Positions 25,739 to 34,501 of a DNA stretch of 64,000 bases are shown piece after piece. This DNA comes from Virgisporangium aurantiacum (GTDB taxonomy: Bacteria; Actinomycetota; Actinomycetes; Mycobacteriales; Micromonosporaceae). The stretch lies in contig NZ_BOPG01000003.1 in assembly GCF_016863635.1 (NCBI RefSeq), forward strand, positions 124,001 through 188,000, read 5' to 3'. Numbering within the stretch: the first letter of the stretch is position 1; every line of letters starts with the position of its first letter. The translations under genes were made by a program, and so were the position numbers. The notes below the pieces were generated by a model that was given only the letters and a program-made list of their open reading frames with translations, was not told the DNA's origin and did not search any database.

Positions 25739-26837
25739 AGCGGTACAGGTCGTACTTCGTCATGATGCCCGTCAGCAATGAGGTGTAGTTCGGGTCGGTC
25801 GCGTACCCGGCCTTGTGCACCTCCGCGGCGAACTGGTTCGGGTTGGTGGAGTACTGGAACGCGTTGGCGTAGCGCTTCATGCTCGACAGCGTCAGCGAGT
25901 GGTCGCGCAGCGAGTCCAGCGTCGAGGCGTACACCTTGAACGACTCCATGGCGGGGTGGCAGCCGGTCGAGTCGCACTCCTTGGTGGGGAAGATCCGGCA
26001 GCCGATCGCGGTTCCGGTGGCCTTGCCGAGCGGGCACTTCATCCCGAAGTAGTTGTTGGCGGTGCGCGGGATGTCGCCGCGGCCCCATCCGGACTCCAGG
26101 ATCGCCTGCGCCATGATGACCGACGCCGGCACCTTGTACTCGCGGAAGTTGTGCATCGCCGGCGCGGCGACCATGGTGATGAACGCGGTCTGCTCGGCGG
26201 TGAGGCCGGCCTTCGGCGCCGGCACCACGGGCGCGACCGGCGCGACGACGATCGGGCTGTTGCACGTCGTCGGCGTGCTCATCACGTTGGTGACGTACGA
26301 GTGCGACACGTAGCGGCCCTCGCCGATGCGGTCCCACACCGTCGTGGTGCCACCGGGCCCGGCCACATTGGTACCGACCTCCTGGCACAGGATCTGGACG
26401 ACCTGCGCGGCGCTGAGGTTGCCCACCGACGGCGCGGTGGTCGACGGTCCACTTCGGACATTCACCCACTGCCGGGCGGTGGCGGTGACCGGAATCTCGT
26501 CGCACTTCACCGGCTCGCCGACGACGTCTTTGACGTACGAGTGCGACACGTACCGGCCGCCACTCATCCGGTCCCACAACGTCGTGGCGCCACCGGGTCC
26601 GTTGACGTTCGTGCCCACCTCCTGGCAGAGAATGGAGACCGCTTGCCCGCCCGAGAGCGAGCCGACCGACGGCGCGGTGATCGAAGGTCCACTTCGGACG
26701 TTAACCCACTGCCGGGCGGTACCGCCCACGGCGTAGGTGGTGACGTCCGACACGCTAACGTCCGCGGCGGCGGCGGGTGCCGCACCAAGGGTCAGCAGCG
26801 GTGCGACAGCGAGCAGGGCAAGAGCGATGCGACGCAT
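25728..26837 (-). CDS. Secreted SH3b-SH3b N-acetylglucosaminidase
   Basis: A 369-residue peptidoglycan hydrolase. A signal peptide ends near AAPAAAA (residue 24). Two near-identical SH3-type repeats (about 41-113 and 120-192) share ARQWVNVRSGPS, TAPSVG and ILCQEVGTNV blocks, and two Cys per repeat region are conserved. After a Pro/Val linker, residues about 215-369 form a GH73-like glucosaminidase domain with ILESGWGRGDIPRTANNYFGMKC (catalytic Glu in AILES) and internal Cys pairs. It would cleave GlcNAc-MurNAc glycan during wall turnover. Confidence 0.92.
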   Translation of the reverse strand: MRRIALALLAVAPLLTLGAAPAAAADVSVSDVTTYAVGGTARQWVNVRSGPSITAPSVGSLSGGQAVSILCQEVGTNVNGPGGATTLWDRMSGGRYVSHSYVKDVVGEPVKCDEIPVTATARQWVNVRSGPSTTAPSVGNLSAAQVVQILCQEVGTNVAGPGGTTTVWDRIGEGRYVSHSYVTNVMSTPTTCNSPIVVAPVAPVVPAPKAGLTAEQTAFITMVAAPAMHNFREYKVPASVIMAQAILESGWGRGDIPRTANNYFGMKCPLGKATGTAIGCRIFPTKECDSTGCHPAMESFKVYASTLDSLRDHSLTLSSMKRYANAFQYSTNPNQFAAEVHKAGYATDPNYTSLLTGIMTKYDLYRYDN

Positions 26838-26930
26838 GAGGGGGCAACCTTCGGCCGAGGGACGCGGACGAACACAAGGGTTCGTGCGCCCGGGTCGGAC
26901 CGACGGTCGCGATGAGGTGCGAAGAGGTAG

Positions 26931-29900
26931 TTAGGCCCGTAACTGGTCGATCGCTCGATAGATCCGGGTGGCCGAGATCGGGTACGGCGTACCGAGGTTC
27001 TGCGCGAACAGGCTCACCCGCAGCTCCTCGATCATCCAGCGGATCTGCAGCAGGTCGCCGCTCATCGGCACCTGGCCGCGCAGCTCGCGGTACTCCCGCT
27101 CGATCTCCTGGAGCTGGCCCATGAGTTGGGCGTCCCGGCCCGCCCGGTCGGGCAGGCTGTCGAGGCGACGCTCGATCGCGCGCAGGTACCGGGGCAGATC
27201 GGGCAGCCGCCACCATCCGGTCGCGGTGACGAATCCCCGGTACACCAACGCCTTCAGCTGCGACCGCACGTCGAGCACGGCGTTCGGCACGGAACCGGCC
27301 AGCGCCGCCAGCCGTTGCTCGACGGCGTAGGCGAGCCCGAGGATCGGCGTCACCTTGCCGACGGTGTCGAGAACGGTGCCGACGAGTTGCGGCCGCACCT
27401 TGTCGCGCAGCGCGACGAAGCCGGCCTCGTCCCACACCGGGCCGCCGGCATCGGCGACGAGCTTGTCGAGGGCCGCGGCCACGCAGTCGTCCAGAAGATC
27501 GGGGACGCCCTTGTGTGGGTTGCGCCCCAACGCGAGCTTGGCGTGGTTGCTCAGCCGGCCCACCACCTGCTTCACCGGTGGCGGGATGGTCAGGAGCAGC
27601 AGGCGCCGGGTGCCCGTCCACATGTTCGCGGCCTGCTCCCCCGGCGTCTCGAACAGCCGGACGCCGACGGAGTCGCCCTCGTCGACGAGCGCCGGATACG
27701 CGGTGACCGTGAAGCCGGCCAGTTCGCGCGTCACCTCGCGGGGCAGCGCTCCGAGCGTCCACTCGCGGAGCCCGCTCCGTTCCAGCTCGGAGCCCGCGGC
27801 CGCGACGGCCGCGCGGACCTCGCCCCGCAGCGACGCCTTCAGCACGGCCAGATCGCGCCCCTGACCGCGCACCTGACCGCTCTCGTCGCGCACCCGGAAA
27901 TACATCTTCAGGTGATCGGGGACGCGGTTCCAGTCCCAGTCCTCGCGGGCGATCTGCTCGCCGGTGAGGCGCAGCAGGTGGTACTCCAGGGCGTCGAGCA
28001 GCGGTTCGTCGGTGGGTTCGCCGAGCCGACCGAGGACATCGGCGACCGTGTCGGGCACCGGGACGAAGTGCCGCCGCACCGGTTTCGGCAGCGACCGGAT
28101 GAGCTGGGTCACCACCTCCCCGCGCAGCCCCGGCACCTGCCACTCGAACGGGCCCGGGGAGATCTGTCCCAGTAACGCCAACGGAATGTCGACGATGACG
28201 CCGTCGTCGGAAGCGCCGGGCTCGAACCGGTATGTGAGTGGCAGGTCGAGCCCGCCGGGCGTCCACGTTCCCGGGAAGTCGTCGGGGCTCACGCCGGCCG
28301 CGATCGCGTTGAGCAGCATTTGGCGGGTGAACGTCAAAAGGTCCGGCTGCTCGCGCCGGACCCGTTTCCACCAGGTGTCGAAGTGCCGCGCGGATACGGC
28401 CTCCGCGCCGATCCGCTTGTCGTAGAAGTCGAAGAGGACGTCGTCGCTGACGACGATGTCGCGCCGGCGGGTCTTCTCCTCCAGCTCGGCGACCTCGTCC
28501 AGCAATGCCTGGTTGGACGCGAAGAACCGGTGCTGTGTCTGCCAGTCGCCCTCGACGAGCGCGTGCCGGATGAACAGCTCCCGGGCCAGCGGCGCGTCGA
28601 CGTTCGCGAGCAGCACGCGGCGCTGCCCCACGATCGGCACGCCGTACAGCGTCACCCGTTCGTACACCATCGCCGCACCCTGTTTGGAACTCCAGTGCGG
28701 TTCGCTGTAGGCGCGCTTGACCACGTGGCCCGCAAGCGGCTCGATCCACTCGGGCTCGATGCGGGCGTTGACCCGGGCCCACAACCGTGACGTCTCCACG
28801 AGCTCCGCCGAGACCACCCACTGCGGCGTCCGCTTGAAAAGCACCGAACCGGGGAACACCGCGAACTTCGTGCCGCGGGCTCCGAGGTACTCGTTGCGGT
28901 CGCCCTCCTTCAACCCCACGTGCGAGAGAAGACCGGCCAGCAGGGCCGTGTGGATCCGCGCGGGATCGGGTTCCGCAAGCTCGTTGAGCGTGACGCCCAG
29001 CTGGCGTGCCACCTGCTTCACCTGGCCGTGCAGGTCCTGCCACTCCCGCACCCGGAGGTAGTTCAGGAACTCGTCGCGGCACATCCGCCGGAAGCCGCTG
29101 GACGACCGCTGTTTCTGTTCCTCCCGCACGTAGTTCCAGAGGTTCAGGTACGCCATGAAGTCCGACGTCGGGTCGGCGAAGCGGGCATGCTTCTCGTCGG
29201 CCGCCTGCTGCTTCTCGGCGGGCCGCTCCCGCGGGTCCTGAATGGACAGTGCTGCCGCGATCACCAGCACCTCGCCGACGCAGCCGTTGCGGTCGGCCTC
29301 GATCACCATGCGGGCCAGGCGCGGGTCGATCGGCAGTTGCGCGAGCTGGCGCCCGAGCGGGGTGAGGTTCCGGTCGGCGGTGAGCGCGCCGAGTTCCTCC
29401 AGAAGCTGCATGCCCGCGGTGACGTTGCGCTTGTCGGGCGGCTCGATGAACGGGAACGCGGCGATGTCGCCCAGCCCGAGCGACGTCATCTGCAGAATCA
29501 CCGACGCGAGGTTCGTCCGCAGAATCTCCGGATCGGTGTAGGCGGGCCGGTTCGCGAAGTCCTCGGCCGAATACAACCGGATGCAGATGCCCGCCGCGAC
29601 CCGGCCGCACCGCCCGGCCCGCTGGTTCGCCGATGCCTGTGACACCGGCTCGATCGGCAACCGCTGCACCTTCGTGCGGCTGCTGTAGCGGGAGATGCGG
29701 GCGGTGCCCGGATCGACGACGTACCGGATGCCCGGCACGGTGAGCGAGGTCTCGGCGACGTTGGTGGCGAGCACGATGCGCCGGCCGGTGTGCGCCGCGA
29801 ACACCCGGTGCTGCTCGGCGATCGACAGGCGTGCGTAGAGCGGCAGCACCTCGGTGTTGCGCAGGTTGCGTTTGCCGAGCGCGTCGGCGGTGTCGCGGAT

Positions 29901-30821
29901 CTCCCGCTCGCCGCTGAGGAACACGAGCACGTCGCCGGAGCCCTCCAGCGCGAGTTCGTCGACCGCGTCGCAGATCGCCTCGATCTGGTCGCGCGGCTCC
30001 TCCGACGGGTCGTCGGGATTGTTGACCGGCCGGTACCGCATCTCCACCGGATACGTGCGGCCGGACACCTCGATCACCGGCGCGTCGCCGAAGTGGCGGG
30101 AGAACCGCTCGGTCTCGATGGTGGCCGAGGTGATGATCACCTTGAGGTCGGGCCGGCGCGGCAGCAGCTGCTTGAGGTACCCGAGAATGAAGTCGATGTT
30201 GAGGCTGCGCTCGTGCGCCTCGTCGATGATGATCGTGTCGTACCTGGTGAGCGACCGGTCGCGGGCCAGCTCGGTGAGCAGGATGCCGTCGGTCATGATC
30301 TTGACCAGCGTGTCGTCGCGGGTCTGGTCGGTGAACCGCACCTGGTAGCCGACGGCCTCGCCCAGCGTCGTGCCGAGTTCCTCGGCGACCCGGTCGGCCA
30401 CCGTGCGGGCCGCGATGCGCCGGGGCTGGGTGTGGCCGATCATGCCGCGGATCCCCCGGCCGAGCTCCAGACAGATCTTGGGCAGTTGGGTGGTCTTGCC
30501 CGACCCCGTCTCCCCCGCGACGATCACCACCTGGTTGGCGCGGATGACGTCGGCGATCTCGTCCTTGCGCTGGCTGACCGGCAGCGCCTCGGGGAACGTG
30601 ATCCGCGGCGCCGCGCCGGTCTTGTCGCCGAGGGAGGCGACGGCGGCGCGGCGGCGCTCGACCCGCTCGGCGGCCGCGGCGATGTCGGCGTCGATCGCGG
30701 CCATCGCGGCGGCGCGGTCGCGCGCCTTGCGGGCCCCGTCGAGGCGACGGCGAAGGCGCCGCTCGTCGGCGACCATCAGATCGCCGAGACGGTGGCTACG
30801 GGGGCGCGGCTCCTCGGACAT
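26931..30821 (-). CDS. hrpA: ATP-dependent RNA helicase HrpA
   Basis: A 1296-residue DEAH-box RNA helicase, full-length for HrpA. It has Walker A GETGSGKT (103-110), TQPRR, DEAH at 200-203, SATIETERF, TNVAETSLTVPGIRYVVD and QRAGRCGR, followed by the helicase-associated and OB-fold regions and the long HrpA-specific C-terminus ending in MIEELRVSLFAQNLGTPYPIS. HrpA separates collided ribosomes and remodels ribonucleoproteins. It is monocistronic, between the glucosaminidase and the divergent GGDEF gene. Confidence 0.97.
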   Translation of the reverse strand: MSEEPRPRSHRLGDLMVADERRLRRRLDGARKARDRAAAMAAIDADIAAAAERVERRRAAVASLGDKTGAAPRITFPEALPVSQRKDEIADVIRANQVVIVAGETGSGKTTQLPKICLELGRGIRGMIGHTQPRRIAARTVADRVAEELGTTLGEAVGYQVRFTDQTRDDTLVKIMTDGILLTELARDRSLTRYDTIIIDEAHERSLNIDFILGYLKQLLPRRPDLKVIITSATIETERFSRHFGDAPVIEVSGRTYPVEMRYRPVNNPDDPSEEPRDQIEAICDAVDELALEGSGDVLVFLSGEREIRDTADALGKRNLRNTEVLPLYARLSIAEQHRVFAAHTGRRIVLATNVAETSLTVPGIRYVVDPGTARISRYSSRTKVQRLPIEPVSQASANQRAGRCGRVAAGICIRLYSAEDFANRPAYTDPEILRTNLASVILQMTSLGLGDIAAFPFIEPPDKRNVTAGMQLLEELGALTADRNLTPLGRQLAQLPIDPRLARMVIEADRNGCVGEVLVIAAALSIQDPRERPAEKQQAADEKHARFADPTSDFMAYLNLWNYVREEQKQRSSSGFRRMCRDEFLNYLRVREWQDLHGQVKQVARQLGVTLNELAEPDPARIHTALLAGLLSHVGLKEGDRNEYLGARGTKFAVFPGSVLFKRTPQWVVSAELVETSRLWARVNARIEPEWIEPLAGHVVKRAYSEPHWSSKQGAAMVYERVTLYGVPIVGQRRVLLANVDAPLARELFIRHALVEGDWQTQHRFFASNQALLDEVAELEEKTRRRDIVVSDDVLFDFYDKRIGAEAVSARHFDTWWKRVRREQPDLLTFTRQMLLNAIAAGVSPDDFPGTWTPGGLDLPLTYRFEPGASDDGVIVDIPLALLGQISPGPFEWQVPGLRGEVVTQLIRSLPKPVRRHFVPVPDTVADVLGRLGEPTDEPLLDALEYHLLRLTGEQIAREDWDWNRVPDHLKMYFRVRDESGQVRGQGRDLAVLKASLRGEVRAAVAAAGSELERSGLREWTLGALPREVTRELAGFTVTAYPALVDEGDSVGVRLFETPGEQAANMWTGTRRLLLLTIPPPVKQVVGRLSNHAKLALGRNPHKGVPDLLDDCVAAALDKLVADAGGPVWDEAGFVALRDKVRPQLVGTVLDTVGKVTPILGLAYAVEQRLAALAGSVPNAVLDVRSQLKALVYRGFVTATGWWRLPDLPRYLRAIERRLDSLPDRAGRDAQLMGQLQEIEREYRELRGQVPMSGDLLQIRWMIEELRVSLFAQNLGTPYPISATRIYRAIDQLRA

Positions 30822-30905
30822 GACCCGGCAAGGATAGGCAGGCGTCGCCCCGAGGCGCCCCTGGTTAACTCTTCAGCCGACCGGCGCGCCGCCGATCAGG
30901 GGGAC

Positions 30906-32369
30906 ATGGGTCGGTTCTGGCTGTACTGGCTGATGCTCGGTGCCGCCGCGATCGGCGGGTACTTCCTGGTACCACAGAACACGGGCGCCTCCGGCGTCTA
31001 CTACTGCGTGATCTCGATGATCTCCGCGTTGATGATCGTCGTCGGGGTTCGGATGCACCGGCCGGCCAAGCCCCTGATCTGGTACCTGCTCGCCGCCGGC
31101 CAGGTCGTCTGGGCGGTCGGCGACATCGTGGAGAGCGTCAACAAGTTCGTGTTGGGACGCGATCCGTGGCCGTCCGAGTCGGACGCGGTGTACCTGTCCG
31201 GCTACGTGGTGATGGCGGCGGCGCTGTTCGTCCTCATCCGGGGTCGCACGCCGGGACGCGACCGGGCCGGCCTGATCGACGCCGGCATCATCGCCACCGG
31301 CCTGACGCTGGTGGTCTGGACGTTCATCATGCGGGAGAACTGGGCCGCCGACGACACCGTCATCGGGCGGCTGACGTCGCTGTCCTATCCGGTCGGCGAC
31401 ATCCTCCTGCTCGTGATGCTCGCCCGGCTGATCATCGCCCCCGGCGCCCGCACCGCCAGCTACCGGCTGCTCATCTCGTCGCTCGGCGGGCTGCTGGTCG
31501 TCGACCCGATCTACACCTACGTGACCACGGTCGGCGTCTACGAGGGCGGTCTGATCGACCTCGGTTGGCTGGCCTCCTACGTCCTGTGCACCGCGTCGGC
31601 GCTGCACCCGTCGATGCGGTCGCTCTCGGAGACCTCGCCCGACAAGGCCGAGCGGCTGACCACGCACCGGGCGATCCTGCTGACCATCACCGTGCTCCTC
31701 GCCCCGGTGATTCTCATCGAGCAGGGCCTGTTCCACTCGGAGGACATCGCCTGGGAGGCGGTCGCCATTTGCGCGATCGTCCTGTTCCTGCTGGTGATGC
31801 TGCGCATGTTCGGGCTGGTGAACCAGGTGCAGGACCAGGCCGCGCAACTCGACGCGCTGGCGCACAACGACGCGCTCACCGGCGTCCCCAACCGGCGCGC
31901 CTGGGACCTGGAACTGGCCCGGCGGATGGCCAACGCCAGTCACTCCGGCGAGGACGTCGTCGTCGCGATCCTCGACCTCGACCACTTCAAGCGGTTCAAC
32001 GACCAGTACGGCCACCAGGCCGGCGACCGGCTGCTCAAGGAGGCGGCCGCCGCGTGGCGGGCCGAATTGCGCGCCACCGATCTGCTGGCCCGGTACGGCG
32101 GCGAGGAGTTCGGCGTCTGCATCACCGGCATGACGGCGGCGGCCGCCGCGAAGCTCATCGAACGGATGCTCGCCGTCACGCCGCTCGGCCAGACGTTCTC
32201 CGGCGGCCTGGCCGCGTGGACCGGCGAGGAGGCGCCGGAACGGTTGGTCGCCCGCGCCGACGCGGCGCTGTACGGGGCGAAGAGTGCCGGCCGCGCGTGC
32301 GTCATGGTCCACACCGGACAGTCGGTCACCGCACCGGTCGCCGACCCGTTGGGGGCAACAACAGGTTGA
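30906..32369 (+). CDS. Membrane-bound diguanylate cyclase
   Basis: A 487-residue protein. Residues about 1-310 carry nine or so transmembrane helices forming an uncharacterised sensor. The GGDEF domain (about 325-480) has NDALTGVPNRRAWD, DLDHFKRFNDQYGHQAGD and the catalytic GGEEF, preceded by an intact inhibitory RxxD (RATD) five residues upstream. It therefore looks like an active, product-inhibited c-di-GMP synthase, in contrast to the GGDEF-EAL protein at 18.4 kb. The ATG at 30906 is adopted; the 3' end overlaps queA by 44 bp. Confidence 0.93.
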   Translation: MGRFWLYWLMLGAAAIGGYFLVPQNTGASGVYYCVISMISALMIVVGVRMHRPAKPLIWYLLAAGQVVWAVGDIVESVNKFVLGRDPWPSESDAVYLSGYVVMAAALFVLIRGRTPGRDRAGLIDAGIIATGLTLVVWTFIMRENWAADDTVIGRLTSLSYPVGDILLLVMLARLIIAPGARTASYRLLISSLGGLLVVDPIYTYVTTVGVYEGGLIDLGWLASYVLCTASALHPSMRSLSETSPDKAERLTTHRAILLTITVLLAPVILIEQGLFHSEDIAWEAVAICAIVLFLLVMLRMFGLVNQVQDQAAQLDALAHNDALTGVPNRRAWDLELARRMANASHSGEDVVVAILDLDHFKRFNDQYGHQAGDRLLKEAAAAWRAELRATDLLARYGGEEFGVCITGMTAAAAAKLIERMLAVTPLGQTFSGGLAAWTGEEAPERLVARADAALYGAKSAGRACVMVHTGQSVTAPVADPLGATTG

Positions 32370-33366
32370 GGTCGCCGAACTCGTGCCACAGGTAGCGGGC
32401 GTCGACCGCGGCCGCGTAGCAGCGCGCGAGCAGGTCGGTGCCGGCCACCGCCGCGAGCATGTCCAGGTGCGACGCGCGCGGCTCGTGGAACCCGGTCAGC
32501 AGCCCGTCGACCACGAGCACGCCGCGATCGGGGGTCACGATCAGGTCGGTCCAGCCCTCCGCCGGGCGGACCGCGCCGGAGGAGTCGGCCGCCGTCTCGA
32601 TCGCGCGCACCGCGGTCGTGCCGACCGCGATCACGCGGCCGCCGTCGTGCCGGGCCCGGTTGACGACGCGCGCGGTGGTGGCGGATACCGAAAAGCGTTC
32701 AGGATAGGGACGCTCGTGAGCTTCCGGGCTCGCGACGCCGGTGTGCAACAGGACGGGCGCGAACTGGACGCCCCGCGCGACCAACCGGGTGACCAACCGG
32801 TCGGTGAACGCCCGCCCCGCGCTCGGCATCTCGGCGCTGCCCGGGTGCTCGGCGAACACGGTCTGGTAGAACTCGATCGGCCAGTCGCGGCGCACGTAGT
32901 TGTACCGGATCGGCCGGCCGTACCGGTTGAGGTACTCGCGAACGGTTCCCGGAACGTCCACGGTGGCCGCCCACAGCCGGCCGTCGCTGAACGGCTCGGT
33001 GAGCGTCACCGTCGCGTTGCCCGGCAACGGGTACGTCTCGCCCGGCTGGCCGTCCCCGTACGGCGCGGTTGCCTTGCCGGCGTTGCGGCGCAACTCGACG
33101 AGCCACCGGCCGTCGGCCAGTTCGGTGGAGAGGTGCAGCGCCATCGGCCGGCCGCGCACCGGCAGCGCCGCCGGCAACGTGCCCGACGTGTTGACCACGA
33201 GCACGTCGCCGGCCCGGAGCAGCGACGGCAGGTCGGTGAAGCGGTGGTGGTGCACGCCGTCGCCGTCACCGACGAGCAGCCGGACCTCGTCGCGGGCGAG
33301 CCCGCGCGCCTCCGGCGGTTCGTGCGCCTCCAATGTGGACGGCAGGGCGAAGTCCAAGACGGTCAT
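32326..33366 (-). CDS. queA: QueA-like S-adenosylmethionine:tRNA ribosyltransferase-isomerase
   Basis: A 346-residue QueA homologue, normal length for the family. Landmarks are RLLVGDGDG, DLPSLLRAGDVLVVNTSGTLPAALPVRG, RYGRPIRYNYV, PERFSVSATTARVVNRARHDGGRVIAVGTTAVRAIET and TGFHEPRASHLDMLAAVAG. QueA converts preQ1-tRNA to epoxyqueuosine-tRNA, but this actinobacterial branch is diverged (for example VNTSGTLPA where FNDTRVIPA is usual), and no tgt or queG is nearby. Its role in queuosine synthesis here is therefore uncertain. It overlaps the VOC gene by 4 bp. Confidence 0.85.
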   Translation of the reverse strand: MTVLDFALPSTLEAHEPPEARGLARDEVRLLVGDGDGVHHHRFTDLPSLLRAGDVLVVNTSGTLPAALPVRGRPMALHLSTELADGRWLVELRRNAGKATAPYGDGQPGETYPLPGNATVTLTEPFSDGRLWAATVDVPGTVREYLNRYGRPIRYNYVRRDWPIEFYQTVFAEHPGSAEMPSAGRAFTDRLVTRLVARGVQFAPVLLHTGVASPEAHERPYPERFSVSATTARVVNRARHDGGRVIAVGTTAVRAIETAADSSGAVRPAEGWTDLIVTPDRGVLVVDGLLTGFHEPRASHLDMLAAVAGTDLLARCYAAAVDARYLWHEFGDLNLLLPPTGRRPVR

Positions 33367-33704
33367 CGCTCACTCCAGATCATGACGGTGGCACCGGCCG
33401 GGCCGGGTACCTCGAATCCGTAGTGCCCACGCGGGTAGCGGTGCGGCGCGACGCCGAATCGCCCGGCGAACGTGTTCACCGCGCTCTCGCCGTCGACCTC
33501 GAAGGCCAACGGTGGAGGCCGCGCCGGGCCGGGCTGGATGCCCTCGACCAGCTCGATGACCGCACCCTCCGCCGCGCGGAGCACGCTGCCGCGCTCGTGC
33601 GGGTGCTCCCAACCGTCCACTTCGGACAGTCCGATGTGGTCGGTGTAGAAGCTCCGCGCCGTCGCCAGATCCGTGACGACGTACGGCAACCACAGCGTCT
33701 TCAC
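33363..33704 (-). CDS. VOC-family protein (glyoxalase/dioxygenase-like)
   Basis: A 113-residue single vicinal-oxygen-chelate domain: LWLPYVVTDLATARSFYTDHIGLSEVDGWEH, then VLRAAEGAVIELVEG and GHYGFEVPGPAGATVMIWS. The GTG start overlaps the SDR stop (GTGA), and its own stop overlaps the queA start (ATGA), so the SDR, VOC and queA genes are translationally coupled. Reaction unknown; such small VOC proteins may also bind antibiotics or metals. Confidence 0.85.
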   Translation of the reverse strand: MKTLWLPYVVTDLATARSFYTDHIGLSEVDGWEHPHERGSVLRAAEGAVIELVEGIQPGPARPPPLAFEVDGESAVNTFAGRFGVAPHRYPRGHYGFEVPGPAGATVMIWSER

Positions 33705-34384
33705 GCGGCAACCAGTTCCGAGATACGCACACGGCCCGACGCGGGACGGGTCTTCAGCAGGCGCAGGAACCCGGGCACGGCGGCGGCCGGCTCGGGCCGG
33801 TCGCTGATGTCCTCGCCGGGGAACGCCTCCTGGTGCATCCGGGTGCGCAGGTCGCCCGGATCGACCCACCAGACGCGCACGGTCGGCTCCTCGGCGGCCA
33901 GGATCCGGCTCGCCTGCTCGACCGCGGCCTTCGCCGACCCGTAGCCACCCCAGCCCTCGTACGCCTCGACCGCGGCGTCCGAGGTGACGTTGATCAGCGC
34001 GCCGCCCCGCGCCCGGAGCCCCGGCAACGCGGCCTGCGCCAGCGCGATCGGCGCGATGACGTTCACCTCGTACACGGTCCGCAGCACGTCGAGCGGGTAC
34101 TCGGCGAGCGGCGGCTGCGGGCTCGGGCCGAGGATCCCGGCGTTGTTGACCACGAGGTCGGCACCGCCGAGCGCGTCGGCCGCCGCGATGAGCGCGGCGC
34201 GGTGCGCGGGATCGGTGACGTCGCCGGCGATCGCGGTCGCCGACGGGCCCAGCAGCTGGGCGGCGGCCGTGAGCGCCTTTGCGTCGCGGCCGTCGACCAC
34301 GACCCGCCATCCGGTGTCGACCAGACTTTCGGCGAGCGCGAACCCGAGCCCGCGGGAGGCGCCCGTAACAATCGCAACAGTCAT
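33701..34384 (-). CDS. Short-chain dehydrogenase/reductase
   Basis: A 227-residue SDR, first gene of the SDR-VOC-queA operon. It has VTGASRGLGFALAESL, the cofactor-selecting DGRDAK, VVNNAGILG, NVTSDAAVE and the Tyr-x3-Lys in YGSAKAAVEQASRIL. The C-terminus (WWVDPGDLRTRMHQEAFPGEDISDRPEPAAAVPGFLRLL) fits the atypical short SDRs of actinobacteria. The substrate is unknown. Confidence 0.9.
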   Translation of the reverse strand: MTVAIVTGASRGLGFALAESLVDTGWRVVVDGRDAKALTAAAQLLGPSATAIAGDVTDPAHRAALIAAADALGGADLVVNNAGILGPSPQPPLAEYPLDVLRTVYEVNVIAPIALAQAALPGLRARGGALINVTSDAAVEAYEGWGGYGSAKAAVEQASRILAAEEPTVRVWWVDPGDLRTRMHQEAFPGEDISDRPEPAAAVPGFLRLLKTRPASGRVRISELVAA

Positions 34385-34452
34385 GCCACCGACGCTATGA
34401 CCGCCGGTTCGCCGTGCCCTCGGGCGCAGGTCGGCCACGTCCTCGGTCTTTG

Positions 34453-34494
34453 GTCCTAGGACTCCGTTGTTTACGCGTCCGCGGCGGGTAGCTT
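34453..34494 (+). promoter_or_regulatory. Promoter and palindrome upstream of the histidine kinase
   Basis: TTGTTT (34467-34472), a 16-bp spacer and TAGCTT (34489-34494) form a promoter whose -10 box is 7 nt from the ATG at 34502. A perfect 10-bp palindrome GTCCTAGGAC (34453-34462) lies just upstream of the -35 box and could bind the cognate response regulator, an inference from position only. Confidence 0.55.
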
Positions 34495-34501
34495 CGTGAG
34501 C

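Noticed and set aside
26755..29610. 951-residue frame overlapping hrpA in another minus frame
   Set aside because: Shadow of hrpA; Arg/Gly/Ala bias with no domain.
34453..34462. DosR/DevR box upstream of the DevS-like kinase
   Set aside because: The palindrome GTCCTAGGAC has the half-sites in the opposite order to the GGGAC...GTCCC DosR consensus.
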